Shown one piece after another: positions 6,285 through 15,375 of a DNA stretch of 64,000 nucleotides. Every line of letters starts with the position of its first letter. Position 1 is the stretch's first letter. This DNA is from a virus. Below the pieces are notes generated by a model. The model had not been told where the DNA came from and did not search any database. It saw only the letters and a program-made list of their open reading frames with translations. The stretch lies in the IMG/VR virus record IMGVR_UViG_3300008267_000780, positions 1-64,000 of that record. One strand, given 5' to 3'. The position numbers and the translations under genes are program-made.

Positions 6285-7504
6285 AGAGAATCTTAGCGTA
6301 TATGGACTTTGACTGCCCTACGGGGTTCGGCAACGTGTCCAAAAACCTTTTTGAGAGACTCACGCCATTCTTCGAAAAGAATGATATTCAAGTGGACGTG
6401 TGCGCAACGAACTATGGCAATAAGGAAACTTTACACTACCACAAAAATGTGACTGTATATAATGCGAAATCATTTGCCAAAAATATGAGTGACAAATGGT
6501 ATCGCGATGGGTTTTTAAAATTATTGCAAAGCAAACCTTACGACCTCGTATGGATGATGAATGATTTGCCCGTTATCGATGCATTTATGTCATTGATGCC
6601 CGTGATTAGGGAAAGTAAGGTCAAGTTGATGCATCCTGAGTTCAAACTATTGTTGTACACACCCATCGATAGCAATCCCGACCCATCTTGGTTTAAACAC
6701 GCAAAAGATTTTGACCAAATAATCACTTACACCAAATATGGTTTTGATGAAATACAAAAAATCAAACGGTTGAAAAACCTTGAGGTTATCCCTCACGGAT
6801 TTGACACTAAGAATTTTTTCGAACAATCAGGTCAGAAAGAAGAGTGCAGGAAACGCGTAGGGATACCTCAGGGTAAATTCGTCATCGGGACGGTGAACAA
6901 AAATCAGCCACGAAAAGATATGGCTAATGCTTTAATTGCGTTTGCTGAATTTAAAGACACTTTAACCAAGGGACATAATGTGTGTTTGTATCTGCACACA
7001 TATTATGACGACCCAACAGGGGTGAATTTACGAACAGTAGGAGATAAATTGGGGCTTGTTTGGGAAAAGGATTATACAATGCCGATGCACAAAAAGTACA
7101 CTGACGGGGCCTACACGCTTTCCGATATGAATGATGTTTACAATTCTTTCGATGTGTTTTTGACCACGTCTACGGCAGAAGGGTGGGGATTAACTTTAAC
7201 TGAAGCCATTTGCTGTAAACTTCCAATCATATTTGGATATCACACGTCTCAAAAGGAAATAGCGGCACCTTTGAAGTCGGGAAAGTGTATTGAATTGACG
7301 AAGAGCGTTCAAATTCACGATGGTAACGCAATTCGTTACAAATTGAATCCTACCGAGATTGCTAAATGGATGAATTTATTCTACAAGCAATATCAAGCAG
7401 GGGAGAAGGAGAATTTTGATAAGTATGACGAAGTGATAAAAAAGTACAATTGGGATTCAATAGCAATTGAATGGTCAGTGATTATTGCTAAATTGCTTAA
7501 ATGA
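6281..7504 (+). CDS. GT4 family (GT-B fold) glycosyltransferase
   Basis: This 407-aa protein has a two-Rossmann GT-B layout. The N-terminal half opens with RILAYMDFDCPTGFGNVS. The C-terminal half holds the donor site, with GTVNKNQPRKD near residue 205 and the EX7E-type motif TAEGWGLTLTEAI near residue 305, typical of GT4 retaining enzymes. It uses an activated sugar; the acceptor is unknown. It overlaps both neighbours by ATGA. Length is normal for the family and the catalytic region looks intact. Together with the GT2 at 4700 it suggests modification of DNA, protein or host surface glycans. Confidence 0.88.
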   Translation: MKRILAYMDFDCPTGFGNVSKNLFERLTPFFEKNDIQVDVCATNYGNKETLHYHKNVTVYNAKSFAKNMSDKWYRDGFLKLLQSKPYDLVWMMNDLPVIDAFMSLMPVIRESKVKLMHPEFKLLLYTPIDSNPDPSWFKHAKDFDQIITYTKYGFDEIQKIKRLKNLEVIPHGFDTKNFFEQSGQKEECRKRVGIPQGKFVIGTVNKNQPRKDMANALIAFAEFKDTLTKGHNVCLYLHTYYDDPTGVNLRTVGDKLGLVWEKDYTMPMHKKYTDGAYTLSDMNDVYNSFDVFLTTSTAEGWGLTLTEAICCKLPIIFGYHTSQKEIAAPLKSGKCIELTKSVQIHDGNAIRYKLNPTEIAKWMNLFYKQYQAGEKENFDKYDEVIKKYNWDSIAIEWSVIIAKLLK

Positions 7505-7641
7505 ATTGGGAAACCTACTTGACTACATTATTGGTGATATCGAACATCACTTGGCTTTTGTTATTTAGAGTCGTTCATAAAGTTGCTGAATCAAGACGTG
7601 ACATTATCAATCAACTTTTGGAGGAAAAGAAAAGGGCGTAA
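7501..7641 (+). CDS. 46-aa single-span membrane protein
   Basis: Hand translation from ATG 7501 (ATGA overlap with the GT4 stop) gives MNWETYLTTLLVISNITWLL, then a basic helical tail ending LEEKKRA. The membrane span is about residues 7-25. It closes the rightward early operon. It is similar in build to the many mini membrane proteins of the virion module. Confidence 0.6.
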   Translation: MNWETYLTTLLVISNITWLLLFRVVHKVAESRRDIINQLLEEKKRA

Positions 7642-7686
7642 CATTCCGCTACGCCCACTCCTCAGCCGAGTTTGTTCAGACAAACT
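7634..7686. other. Two adjacent hairpins between convergent genes
   Basis: GGGCGTA/TACGCCC (7634-7640 with 7650-7656) and AGTTTGT/ACAAACT (7669-7675 with 7680-7686) are perfect stems with 9- and 4-nt loops. They lie between the convergent genes ending at 7641 (plus) and 7703 (minus). Neither has a T-run, so they may be transcript-end stabilisers or weak terminators. A perfect 14-bp palindrome, TCGTTAATTAACGA, lies at 7696-7709 over the stop of the minus-strand gene. Confidence 0.45.
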
Positions 7687-7702
7687 TGATACAAGTCGTT
7701 AA

Positions 7703-7810
7703 TTAACGATTCTTGTAAACCAAGTAAGCGAGCAAAGCAATGGTAACGGTGTTGTGAACATTCACTCCACCCAACCAATTGGGGCTTTTGATGTCGAAAA
7801 ATCCATTCAT
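7703..7810 (-). CDS. 35-aa single-span membrane protein on the opposite strand
   Basis: Minus-strand translation gives MNGFFDIKSPNWLGGVNVHN, then a hydrophobic segment ending LLAYLVYKNR. The hydrophobic stretch plus short basic YKNR tail is the same design as the virion-module mini proteins (for example LLAYVVYKIIESK at 32013-32114). It is the only minus-strand gene between 1859 and 61606. I see no convincing promoter; GATATTTG (complement of 7838-7845) is one mismatch from the -7 box but lacks a -33 partner. Confidence 0.5.
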   Translation of the reverse strand: MNGFFDIKSPNWLGGVNVHNTVTIALLAYLVYKNR

Positions 7811-8008
7811 AGTTTTTTTGTCATAAATTTGACTCTACAAATATCAATTACAAATTCATTGAATATGTAAGGTGGTTAATTGTAGTAAAATAAAATCAAT
7901 CAATTTGCTACAACTAAATCAAAATCAATCACTTACGCGTAATCAATAATGAATAATTGATATTAAAGGAAACTTAAAACCACTTTAATACATTCAATTT
8001 ACATCATT
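7811..8008. promoter_or_regulatory. AT-rich non-coding region with repeats
   Basis: No gene is seen here. TAAATTTG at 7824-7831 (plus) is a perfect -7 box but has no good -33 box. AAAATCAATCA is repeated at 7892-7902 and 7921-7931, and ATCAAT/ATTGAT form an inverted repeat around 7942-7960. The region separates a minus-strand gene from the rightward late genes, so it could hold control sites or an origin. Confidence 0.35.
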
Positions 8009-8395
8009 ATGAGAAAAGGTCGTAAGTCTTTATCGCAAACACCCGCACCAAAAAAGGAACAAATAAGGGGTAGTAAAACCAATCCCGCAGGAAGTGCTTC
8101 GAGTAAATCGAGTGCTAAATCTATTCAGTTTAGCGATGCGACTGAAAAAACCATCCGCGCGAAAGTGGCAGCACACAACCTGAAATACCCAAGCAAGAAA
8201 ATTACGGTGGCTACAGCCAATGCCGTTGTCCGTAGAGGGATGGGAGCATATTCGGTAAGCCACAGGCCCACAATAAGCGGTGGGGCCCCAAATTCGCGCA
8301 CAGCGTGGGGAATTGCAAGGCTAAATAAGTTTATGGAAAAGAAAGTCGGAAAGCCCGTAAAGGCCGCTTATGTTCAAGATGATGACTTACTTTGA
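8009..8395 (+). CDS. Basic DUF5824-like protein
   Basis: This 128-aa protein has a disordered, basic, Ser/Lys-rich first 45 residues. A compact domain follows with ITVATANAVVRRGMGAYS, SHRP and AWGIARLNKFMEKKVGKPV, ending in an acidic VQDDDLL. The RRGxGAYSxSHRP...WgxARlNkF pattern resembles DUF5824, a domain I remember from nucleocytoplasmic large DNA viruses and Bacteroidota phages. The assignment is by eye. The charge suggests nucleic-acid binding, possibly in the virion. Confidence 0.7.
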   Translation: MRKGRKSLSQTPAPKKEQIRGSKTNPAGSASSKSSAKSIQFSDATEKTIRAKVAAHNLKYPSKKITVATANAVVRRGMGAYSVSHRPTISGGAPNSRTAWGIARLNKFMEKKVGKPVKAAYVQDDDLL

Positions 8396-8413
8396 GATAG
8401 ATATGGCTATATG

Positions 8414-8444
8414 TTTGAATTATAAGAAAAATACACCAAATTTG
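8414..8444 (+). promoter_or_regulatory. Bacteroidota-type promoter for the polyvalent/MoxR operon
   Basis: TTTG (8414-8417), 19 nt spacer, CAAATTTG (8437-8444; one mismatch from TAnnTTTG). The start codon at 8452 is 7 nt beyond the box, so the mRNA would be leaderless or nearly so. Confidence 0.6.
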
Positions 8445-8451
8445 TACTAAT

Positions 8452-10959
8452 ATGTCATTCAAAGACAGTTTAAATAAACATTACGCTCACACTCAAAATT
8501 CGGTGAAAAAATACGAAGTGGGTGGTAAGGTAGTTACCAAAAAAGGGGCTACCAATGATGCGAAGAAAGGAGGTTATTTCGATGGTAGGCCGCACTCACA
8601 AGGTGGTATCAAGGCCGTGAACATCGACAATGACCAACCTATAGAAGTAGAAGGTGGCGAAGTCGTTATTACAAAACGCGCAGTAGCCGACGATACAAAA
8701 AAAGAATTCCAAGGCAAGATGATGACTAACAAGGAAATCTTGTCAAAAATAAATGAATCAGGTGGAGGGGTATCTTTTGCAAATGGAGGCGAAGTCAAAT
8801 TGGAGGAAGATGAATATTATATTTCTGATGATGATTTGAATTTTGATATTGATGAAAAGGAATTTGCAGATGTTGGAACTATTCCTGAAGATGGATTTGA
8901 TTTCACTCTTGATGAATTACAAACGAGGGTTTTAAAACTAATTGACAATGTAACTGTAAGTGATGGTATTGTTCCTTACGCAGCCTTAGAATCTGTTTTT
9001 GGCGACCAACTGAGAACGGAAAGGACTTTACAACGTTTACTTGCGGATGGTTTAATTGAAAATTATGCAGGTAGGATAGGCGAGTATGTAATTACTTCTA
9101 TGGGCAAAGATTATTTGGCTGCACAATCTACACAGACAGATTCAACCAAGGTCATTCTTCCTGAAAACCAACAGCGTATTTTAGAAATAATGATTAATGA
9201 GGGAAAGTCAGAAATTCCTTATATTCAACTTAGAGATAAGTATATACAAAAATTTCCAAAAAGCAGAGGGGGAGATGATGTTTTGGAAGCCGTGCGTGAA
9301 ATGCTCAGTTCTAATTTGATTATTGATTCTGCAAAAGGCTATACAATTGGTCCTTTAGGTTTTGATAAAATTGATGAAGTACGTCAGTCAAATCGGAATC
9401 AAAATTTGCAAACATCAAATCAAGGTAATCAGTCTCGAGAAATTGAATCAATTCGAGTTAAAATCAAAGATATTCAAGACCCGAATGGAACTAAAAACGG
9501 TATTGTAAACAAATACCGAGGCCCCTATCAGAAAATTTTTGAAAATATAGCAGTATATGAGAATTATGAAGAATATTTTCAAGATTTTGGTAAGGATACA
9601 AAGGGTAGAGATTTGAATGAATTTTATATTAAAATTATAAATCCAAAATTCAAAATTGACTCTGAGTCAGCAATTAAAGAAATAAATAGATTAAATCGAG
9701 TATCGGTTACAGAGGTGATTTACAAAAATTCACCGAGCACTGAAGGAGTTCAAGTAAATCCTTTGTTCGAAGAATTTCCATATTTTGCTCCTGACGCTGT
9801 CAAAGAGTACAATCCTCAGGTTCTTACAGTAGAACCAAGGTCTATTGAGATTGCAAGTTCAGCGGCAGGTTTAAAAAACATAATATCTGAAAAGAAAAAA
9901 ATAATAGAGATTACTTCTCAATTATTACAAGATGTACCTGTTGAAAACGTCTTGGAAAGAGTCGAAATGTCGCTCCTATTAGATGCCGAGCAACAAGAGT
10001 TGAATTTATTGGCAAATCCAAACTTAAAATATTTAAACATACTTGGTACGGGACGCGCATTTGATAAAAATACCTTGGATACACTCATAGAGAATGCTCA
10101 GATAGAACAAAATAATCTTGAAGGACGAAGAAGTATTGCGAATGAAAAAAATATCTTAGGCAAGTTTAAAAGTTTTCTTGACTACTGTGGTGTCAATAGT
10201 GATTCTTATATTGCTAATTGGTTAAGTAATTTTTTTGGTAATTGGATTTTTTATGCTGAATATTCGAATTATGATTATGCACTGTTGAGTGATATAAATA
10301 ACTTACCTGCAGCAATAAGTCGGGTAGGTAAAGTTACAGAAGTTCAAGGAAAAAGTGGTTTAGAGTATATGTATGCTCCTGAAATTGTATTTCAAGGATT
10401 GTCTAAGATTTATGATAGAGTGGGATTTGAGGTTTTCCCAATTTCGTATTACGCAGTAAACTATGATTATGCGGATTGGTTTGCAACCACGAAAGGACAA
10501 AGATTAGGTACGCAAGGGGTTATACTTCCGTGTATTTTGAATATTCGCAGGCCATTAGATTTAAGTTTTTTTGGAATCCAAAAAATAAGCCCTACAAAAT
10601 TTTTTGATGCTGTTTATCTTCAAACAGGATTGTCACCTGAGGACCTGAAGGTGAATCCTGCATTTTTATCAGACAGTACGCCTGACCTTGAGGTTTGGGT
10701 TTATATTAGAAGTAATGTTGAAATGTTAAAAATACTAAAGGAGTCAAAAATCTGTGATGGTATCCATATGTATGAAAATAATCCCGCAGTTGATGTATCC
10801 GATAAGGCTTATCAAACCGAAGTTTGGATTACTTTTTATCCTGAGCAGACCAAAGTTCTTCCGTTATATAAATTTACGGATTTTCTTCAAAACGGGAAAG
10901 AAATGGACAGAGGATGGTTTACTAAATCACAATTTTTAAAAAGTGGAGGTACAATATGA
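8452..10959 (+). CDS. Polyvalent protein: GG-motif head, winged helices, ADP-ribosyltransferase-like tail
   Basis: This 835-aa protein has three parts. Residues 1-115 carry the GRPHSQGGIKAV, IEVEGGEVVI and FANGGEV motifs seen in large polyvalent proteins of Bacteroidota phages. Residues about 150-310 contain two winged-helix modules (LDELQTRVLKLIDN to YVITSMGKDYL, and ENQQRILEIMINEG to KGYTIGPLGF). Residues about 590-820 resemble the ART-PolyVal ADP-ribosyltransferase fold: DYADWFATTKGQRLG, PCILNIRRPLDL, SKICDGIHMYENN and a closing WITFYPEQTKVL. Such proteins are typically packaged and injected to modify host targets. Catalytic residues could not be confirmed. It is first in the MoxR operon. 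Confidence 0.72.
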   Translation: MSFKDSLNKHYAHTQNSVKKYEVGGKVVTKKGATNDAKKGGYFDGRPHSQGGIKAVNIDNDQPIEVEGGEVVITKRAVADDTKKEFQGKMMTNKEILSKINESGGGVSFANGGEVKLEEDEYYISDDDLNFDIDEKEFADVGTIPEDGFDFTLDELQTRVLKLIDNVTVSDGIVPYAALESVFGDQLRTERTLQRLLADGLIENYAGRIGEYVITSMGKDYLAAQSTQTDSTKVILPENQQRILEIMINEGKSEIPYIQLRDKYIQKFPKSRGGDDVLEAVREMLSSNLIIDSAKGYTIGPLGFDKIDEVRQSNRNQNLQTSNQGNQSREIESIRVKIKDIQDPNGTKNGIVNKYRGPYQKIFENIAVYENYEEYFQDFGKDTKGRDLNEFYIKIINPKFKIDSESAIKEINRLNRVSVTEVIYKNSPSTEGVQVNPLFEEFPYFAPDAVKEYNPQVLTVEPRSIEIASSAAGLKNIISEKKKIIEITSQLLQDVPVENVLERVEMSLLLDAEQQELNLLANPNLKYLNILGTGRAFDKNTLDTLIENAQIEQNNLEGRRSIANEKNILGKFKSFLDYCGVNSDSYIANWLSNFFGNWIFYAEYSNYDYALLSDINNLPAAISRVGKVTEVQGKSGLEYMYAPEIVFQGLSKIYDRVGFEVFPISYYAVNYDYADWFATTKGQRLGTQGVILPCILNIRRPLDLSFFGIQKISPTKFFDAVYLQTGLSPEDLKVNPAFLSDSTPDLEVWVYIRSNVEMLKILKESKICDGIHMYENNPAVDVSDKAYQTEVWITFYPEQTKVLPLYKFTDFLQNGKEMDRGWFTKSQFLKSGGTI

Positions 10960-12290
10960 ACATTGTTCAAGTAATGAAATTTGGGGGAGTTGATTTAAAA
11001 TATTATAAAAATGCGGCTGCACTTAATGGTAAAACGCTAAATAATGTTCAAATAGATGATGAGTGGGAGAATGCACAATATTATGCTTTAGAGGATTTCT
11101 ATGCACTGCCGCCCGAACAAAAAATACCAATATTGATACAAATATCAAGAGTTTCGGGCAGTAAGATGTTTTTGGTTGGATTTTTTCAACACGAATTTCT
11201 TACAGCAAAAAATTATTCGCGTGACGAAAATGTAAATTTAGAAATGATAATGAATCCTGTTGTCATTCCAAATTCGTATGGCTTTTACTACGAAGAAGAG
11301 GCGTATGATTTCTTTATGGACCTAAATGAGCGTTTTAATCAGCAGCAAACAGGCAATCCACCACCACAACCACCTGAAGAACAAAAAATTTTATTAGGCA
11401 GATTTGATATAAATTCTGATAACATATTATACGTGTTTAGTTCTTCCATACAACCCGATGCGAGCGGTAACTTTATAGGAGAATATGTCACAACTTTAAC
11501 GGATACAAATACGGCTTCGACAAGTCCAAAATCTAAAGAGATAACTACGACTATTAATGGGGAAGAATATGATTTGTTGTTATTGTTTGACCAAGATTTT
11601 TCTGATAAAACATCTTTGCCAATTCCTTCTACCTTTCCACAAGGAGGTGGTGGTCCGAAATCGCAAACTTGGTTTATTATTCCACTGAAAAACGATGGTA
11701 CGGGTCACGGTACCCCACCACCACAAATGCCTTCACAGGGCTCTCAAGGGTCACAGGGCTCTCAAGGGTCACAGGGCTCTCAAGGGTCACAGGGCTCTCA
11801 AGGTTCGGGTGGTTCAGGTGGTTCGGGTGGTTCAGGTGGCTCAGGCGGTTCAGGTGGCTCAGGTGGGTCAGGTGGTTCAGGCGGTTCAGGTGGCTCAGGC
11901 GGCTCAGGCGGCTCAGGCGGCTCAGGCGGCTCAGGCGGCTCAGGTGGCTCAGGTGGCTCAGGTGGCTCAAGTGGCTCAAGTGGTTCGCGAGGTGCAAGTA
12001 CAGCGGGTTCAGCAGGACGTGCAGGAACCTTAAATGGTGGTGGTGATGGTGGTGCTGTTTATGGTAGTACACAAACTTCAGACATACCTCTAATAGAAAT
12101 GATTGCGGACAATCTGAATAAAACGACAAACCAAGTACGTGGTCAATTAAGAACTGCGGGCTCTGCGATGATGTTCCTTGCATCAAATCCACAATCGGTT
12201 GAACCCATTAAACAAAATTTAGGTTTATCGAATTCAAATATCTCGATGAATGAATTGGCAAAAAAAATAATTGAAAAAATAAGAGAATAA
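10956..12290 (+). CDS. Glycine/serine-linker protein of the MoxR operon
   Basis: This 444-aa protein has an N-terminal globular part (residues 1-130, MNIVQVMKFGGVDLKYYKN) and a second beta-rich part (about 143-250). A flexible linker of GSQ then GGS repeats follows (about 262-345), and a helical C-terminal domain of about 75 residues (IPLIEMIADNLNKTTNQVRG). The linker would let the two ends move freely, as in adaptor proteins. It starts by ATGA overlap and ends 5 nt before the MoxR gene, so it is likely a partner of that ATPase. I do not recognise the globular domains. Confidence 0.7.
   Translation: MNIVQVMKFGGVDLKYYKNAAALNGKTLNNVQIDDEWENAQYYALEDFYALPPEQKIPILIQISRVSGSKMFLVGFFQHEFLTAKNYSRDENVNLEMIMNPVVIPNSYGFYYEEEAYDFFMDLNERFNQQQTGNPPPQPPEEQKILLGRFDINSDNILYVFSSSIQPDASGNFIGEYVTTLTDTNTASTSPKSKEITTTINGEEYDLLLLFDQDFSDKTSLPIPSTFPQGGGGPKSQTWFIIPLKNDGTGHGTPPPQMPSQGSQGSQGSQGSQGSQGSQGSQGSGGSGGSGGSGGSGGSGGSGGSGGSGGSGGSGGSGGSGGSGGSGGSGGSGGSGGSSGSSGSRGASTAGSAGRAGTLNGGGDGGAVYGSTQTSDIPLIEMIADNLNKTTNQVRGQLRTAGSAMMFLASNPQSVEPIKQNLGLSNSNISMNELAKKIIEKIRE
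11735..11990 (+). repeat. Tandem repeats encoding GSQ and GGS linkers
   Basis: An 18-bp unit, CAGGGCTCTCAAGGGTCA, is repeated about three and a half times (about 11735-11802). It is followed by about 20 imperfect 9-bp units of the GGTTCAGGT / GGCTCAGGC type (about 11803-11990). The array is in frame and should vary in length among relatives by slippage. Confidence 0.85.
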
Positions 12291-12295
12291 ATTAT

Positions 12296-13699
12296 ATGGC
12301 ACAAAGAGGCACATTAGAATATTATCAGGACATTGTAAATGATACAACCAATCCTGAGTTAGTTAGAAATCAGGCACAAAAGCAAATTGACCGTTTGGCT
12401 TCAATTGGCTCTGCACAGGTTCAAACTGCGGCAACTACGGGCAATTTAGACCCTCAAATTCAAGCGGTCCTTAATGCGATGCAAGCGGCAGTAAATGCTT
12501 ATGGGGGTAAATCAGCAAATCCACAGCAAATCAAACAAATTGTAGATGACGAAATTGCTAAAGCAAAAATCGATTTTTCTCAATTAAGCGATGGATTAAA
12601 GGCGATGCTTCAGTCTCAGACGAAAGTCGAATTGACTTTGCGTCAGATGGCTGCTGTGTCTACAAAAGTTGTAAGCAATGCCTTTATTAAGCGTCCACTT
12701 GTTCAAGATTTGTTATCCGACGTACAAGCGCGAAATAACGCTTATTTGTATGGAGGTGCGGGAACAGGAAAAACATATACTGCGGGTGAAATAGCAGATT
12801 TGTTGGATTGGGAATTAATTACTTTGAACTGTAACCAATTTACTTCTCCGATTGATATTATAGGAGGTCAAACCATCGATGGATATCAAGAAGGTAAAGT
12901 CTCTATGGCTTGGGCAAATGAAATCATTTCTCCTAATGGTGATAAAAGAAAAGTTTCAGGAGTTGTCTTATTGTTGGATGAGTTACCTAAACTTGACCCA
13001 AACACTGCAGGTTTGTTAAACGAAGCCTTGGCAAAAGTCAAAGATTTCAAATTTGATAAGGTTACAGGAGCAACAAAGCCACCAACAATTCTAAATGGTA
13101 GAAATGAAAAATTGGTTTTGGGTAACTTAATGGTTATTGCAACGGGTAACGTACCCTTGAATACTGTTGACCCTGATTACGAAGCGAACTTTAAACAGGA
13201 TTTGTCTTTGCAAGACCGTTTTGTGGGAAGCACTTACAAAATTTTCGTGGATTATGAATACGAATTCAATTCTATTATGGAAGGATTTGCATTCATTTGG
13301 ATTTACGGTACCAAATTACGTGAAAAAATTATTTCACTGAATGCTACAGGGCAAGCGTTTGTTTCCATTCGTCTTATGATGAACCTGAAAGAAACTTACA
13401 AGGTTTATAGAGAGGTAGTCGATAAGAATAAGCAAAATGTTGGAAACCAAGCCTTTGATTTAATTACAGACCCTAAAACAGTCGTAGAGTCACTTGTTAC
13501 TTTTTTGGATTTGTTCAAACCTGCAATCAAACAGGCAATTCAAGACGACCCAAATACCAATCTTGACAACTTCAAAATGGTCTTGGACGCAAAAAATAAA
13601 ATGCCATATAATGCTAAAGCACCTGATTTTAACACTCAAGATGAAATTAACGAGGCAAATCGTATGATTACTGCATACGAGGCAAGCAAAAATTCATAA
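12296..13699 (+). CDS. MoxR-type AAA ATPase
   Basis: This 467-aa protein has a helical N-terminal extension of about 120 residues. An AAA domain follows with Walker A GGAGTGKT at 153-160, the MoxR-like CNQFTSPIDIIGGQT segment, Walker B VVLLLDELPKL near 224, sensor 1 VIATGN and an arginine-finger area DRFVGS. The C-terminal lid region is helical. MoxR ATPases work as metal-insertion or remodelling chaperones, usually with a VWA-domain partner from the adjacent gene; the 556-aa protein at 13705 is in that place. The catalytic motifs are intact. Confidence 0.85.
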   Translation: MAQRGTLEYYQDIVNDTTNPELVRNQAQKQIDRLASIGSAQVQTAATTGNLDPQIQAVLNAMQAAVNAYGGKSANPQQIKQIVDDEIAKAKIDFSQLSDGLKAMLQSQTKVELTLRQMAAVSTKVVSNAFIKRPLVQDLLSDVQARNNAYLYGGAGTGKTYTAGEIADLLDWELITLNCNQFTSPIDIIGGQTIDGYQEGKVSMAWANEIISPNGDKRKVSGVVLLLDELPKLDPNTAGLLNEALAKVKDFKFDKVTGATKPPTILNGRNEKLVLGNLMVIATGNVPLNTVDPDYEANFKQDLSLQDRFVGSTYKIFVDYEYEFNSIMEGFAFIWIYGTKLREKIISLNATGQAFVSIRLMMNLKETYKVYREVVDKNKQNVGNQAFDLITDPKTVVESLVTFLDLFKPAIKQAIQDDPNTNLDNFKMVLDAKNKMPYNAKAPDFNTQDEINEANRMITAYEASKNS

Positions 13700-13704
13700 T
13701 CTCT

Positions 13705-15375
13705 ATGGCTTTATTTGGTAATTGGTCGGGATATCCTATTGTTGGTTGGTCATTTGATGACCAAGAGAAGTTAATTGAAGCCATTAAAAAATTTAAGGAT
13801 GATGGTCGTAGCACACCGACGGCTGCGGACTACGGTCAAAAAGAATATGATGAAGAAATTAGACGTTATAAACGGTTTTTTTATGATACAACCTTCAAAA
13901 AAGTTCTTTTTGATTTTGGTTTAAAATTCCAATTGGGAGGTTCAAAAGATAAATCGCGTATTATAACCACCGATAAACCTCAGGGTATTTTTGATTTTTC
14001 TTTGGCCTCAAAAGGCTTGTATAGGGTACCTGAATATTACTCAGAAAAGTTAGCAAAAGAAAAACCAAATAGGTTTGCTGAGTATGGTACACTCAGTGGT
14101 GTTGTGCCACCAAATTTTGTTCAACAAAGAAGCATTCTTGGTATTCGTCAATTTTACTTTATTGACGAAGACAAAATTGAGTACGTTTGTCAACAATATC
14201 AAAAAGGCACTGTTGCAATTAAGGACAATGTAAAAGGCGCAAAATTGCAATTTGCAACCACTACAAAAAAAGTTTATTTGAAGTTTAAAAGGGTAGGTGG
14301 TAAAGTCAATTATGTTGAAATTTATTCTTTATTTTATTATACAAGTGTTTATGGAGCAGAGGGTTATGCGTTGAGACATTTACCTGCTATTATGGTTTGT
14401 CAATATTTTGAGAGTCTTGGAATTAAGTGTCGTTTTTATCCGACACGATTTGTTGTTTTTAGTTCAGACCATACCATAAGGGAAAAAGATTTGCTGACTG
14501 ATGCAACTTTGCCTATGTATAATATTCGAAATTTTCTGACCGAGCCATATGATTATTTAACGGTACAACCATTTTTGGCAAAAGAATACGGTGAGGAGTT
14601 TGACCCCGCAATTGCTTTAGCAATTTCACAGGAAAGTTCAGGCACAATTTACACCAATGTTATTCAAGAAGCGCAAAAACAAGATTTGGTAGCCGATAAC
14701 TATCCAACAGGAGGTAATCCTGATTGGCAAGAAATTGATTACAGGGTTGGATTTGAGCGTTATAAAAATAAATATCAAGAATATGTCAAGGCAGGTATTT
14801 TTAAGGGTAAGGAAGTGAGACCCGAGGCACAAATACTGTTTCACTCAATGTCAATCAAATATTATCAGGATGTAATTCGTGATACAGCGCGAGATATTTG
14901 GGGGTCGCTTCAAATAGATGAAATTATTACCCTTTCTCCATATTACGGTAAATTTATTGAATGGTGGATGAATTTTTGTGCAATGAAATTGCGGGATTAT
15001 GTTCTATTGTTGAATACAAAAGAACCACGAAAAGAAATGGAATATATTGCAAAAGAAATGAAAAACTTTTTGAGTGAATATGTTTATTATGTAAATAATA
15101 AAAATGTCACTTTTGGGGATACAGAATTTCGTGATAGGGTAATTTTTCGGTATATGGGGTCTATTTGCAATCAAGAATATTTAACATTAAACGATAATGT
15201 AAATAATGGTATTTTGGAAATTAATCCTGATATAAAAGGATATATAAGTAATTTAATAAACGACGTTGCTATTTATGCTGAAAATGAACCATTTCCTACG
15301 CCTGCAGAACAGATTGAAAAAATGGATTTATTAGCAGAAAATTTATATAATGAATTGGAAAGGGTAAACATATGA
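13705..15375 (+). CDS. Large MoxR partner protein, possibly VWA-like
   Basis: This 556-aa protein lies 5 nt after the MoxR gene. Residues about 185-260 show a strand, a GAEGYALRHLPAIMVCQYFE helix and a strand (IKCRFYPTRFVVF). This is the order seen in VWA-like domains of phage MoxR partners, but a clear DxSxS MIDAS motif is absent. The C-terminal 180 residues are helical (LQIDEIITLSPYYGKFIEWW). The stop overlaps the next start by ATGA. The MoxR-partner role rests on gene order and the weak VWA resemblance. Confidence 0.6.
   Translation: MALFGNWSGYPIVGWSFDDQEKLIEAIKKFKDDGRSTPTAADYGQKEYDEEIRRYKRFFYDTTFKKVLFDFGLKFQLGGSKDKSRIITTDKPQGIFDFSLASKGLYRVPEYYSEKLAKEKPNRFAEYGTLSGVVPPNFVQQRSILGIRQFYFIDEDKIEYVCQQYQKGTVAIKDNVKGAKLQFATTTKKVYLKFKRVGGKVNYVEIYSLFYYTSVYGAEGYALRHLPAIMVCQYFESLGIKCRFYPTRFVVFSSDHTIREKDLLTDATLPMYNIRNFLTEPYDYLTVQPFLAKEYGEEFDPAIALAISQESSGTIYTNVIQEAQKQDLVADNYPTGGNPDWQEIDYRVGFERYKNKYQEYVKAGIFKGKEVRPEAQILFHSMSIKYYQDVIRDTARDIWGSLQIDEIITLSPYYGKFIEWWMNFCAMKLRDYVLLLNTKEPRKEMEYIAKEMKNFLSEYVYYVNNKNVTFGDTEFRDRVIFRYMGSICNQEYLTLNDNVNNGILEINPDIKGYISNLINDVAIYAENEPFPTPAEQIEKMDLLAENLYNELERVNI

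Noticed and set aside
11669-12192. Open frames on both strands over the GGS linker
   Set aside because: Same effect as in the giant repeat: low-complexity Gly/Ser/Gln code leaves other frames open.
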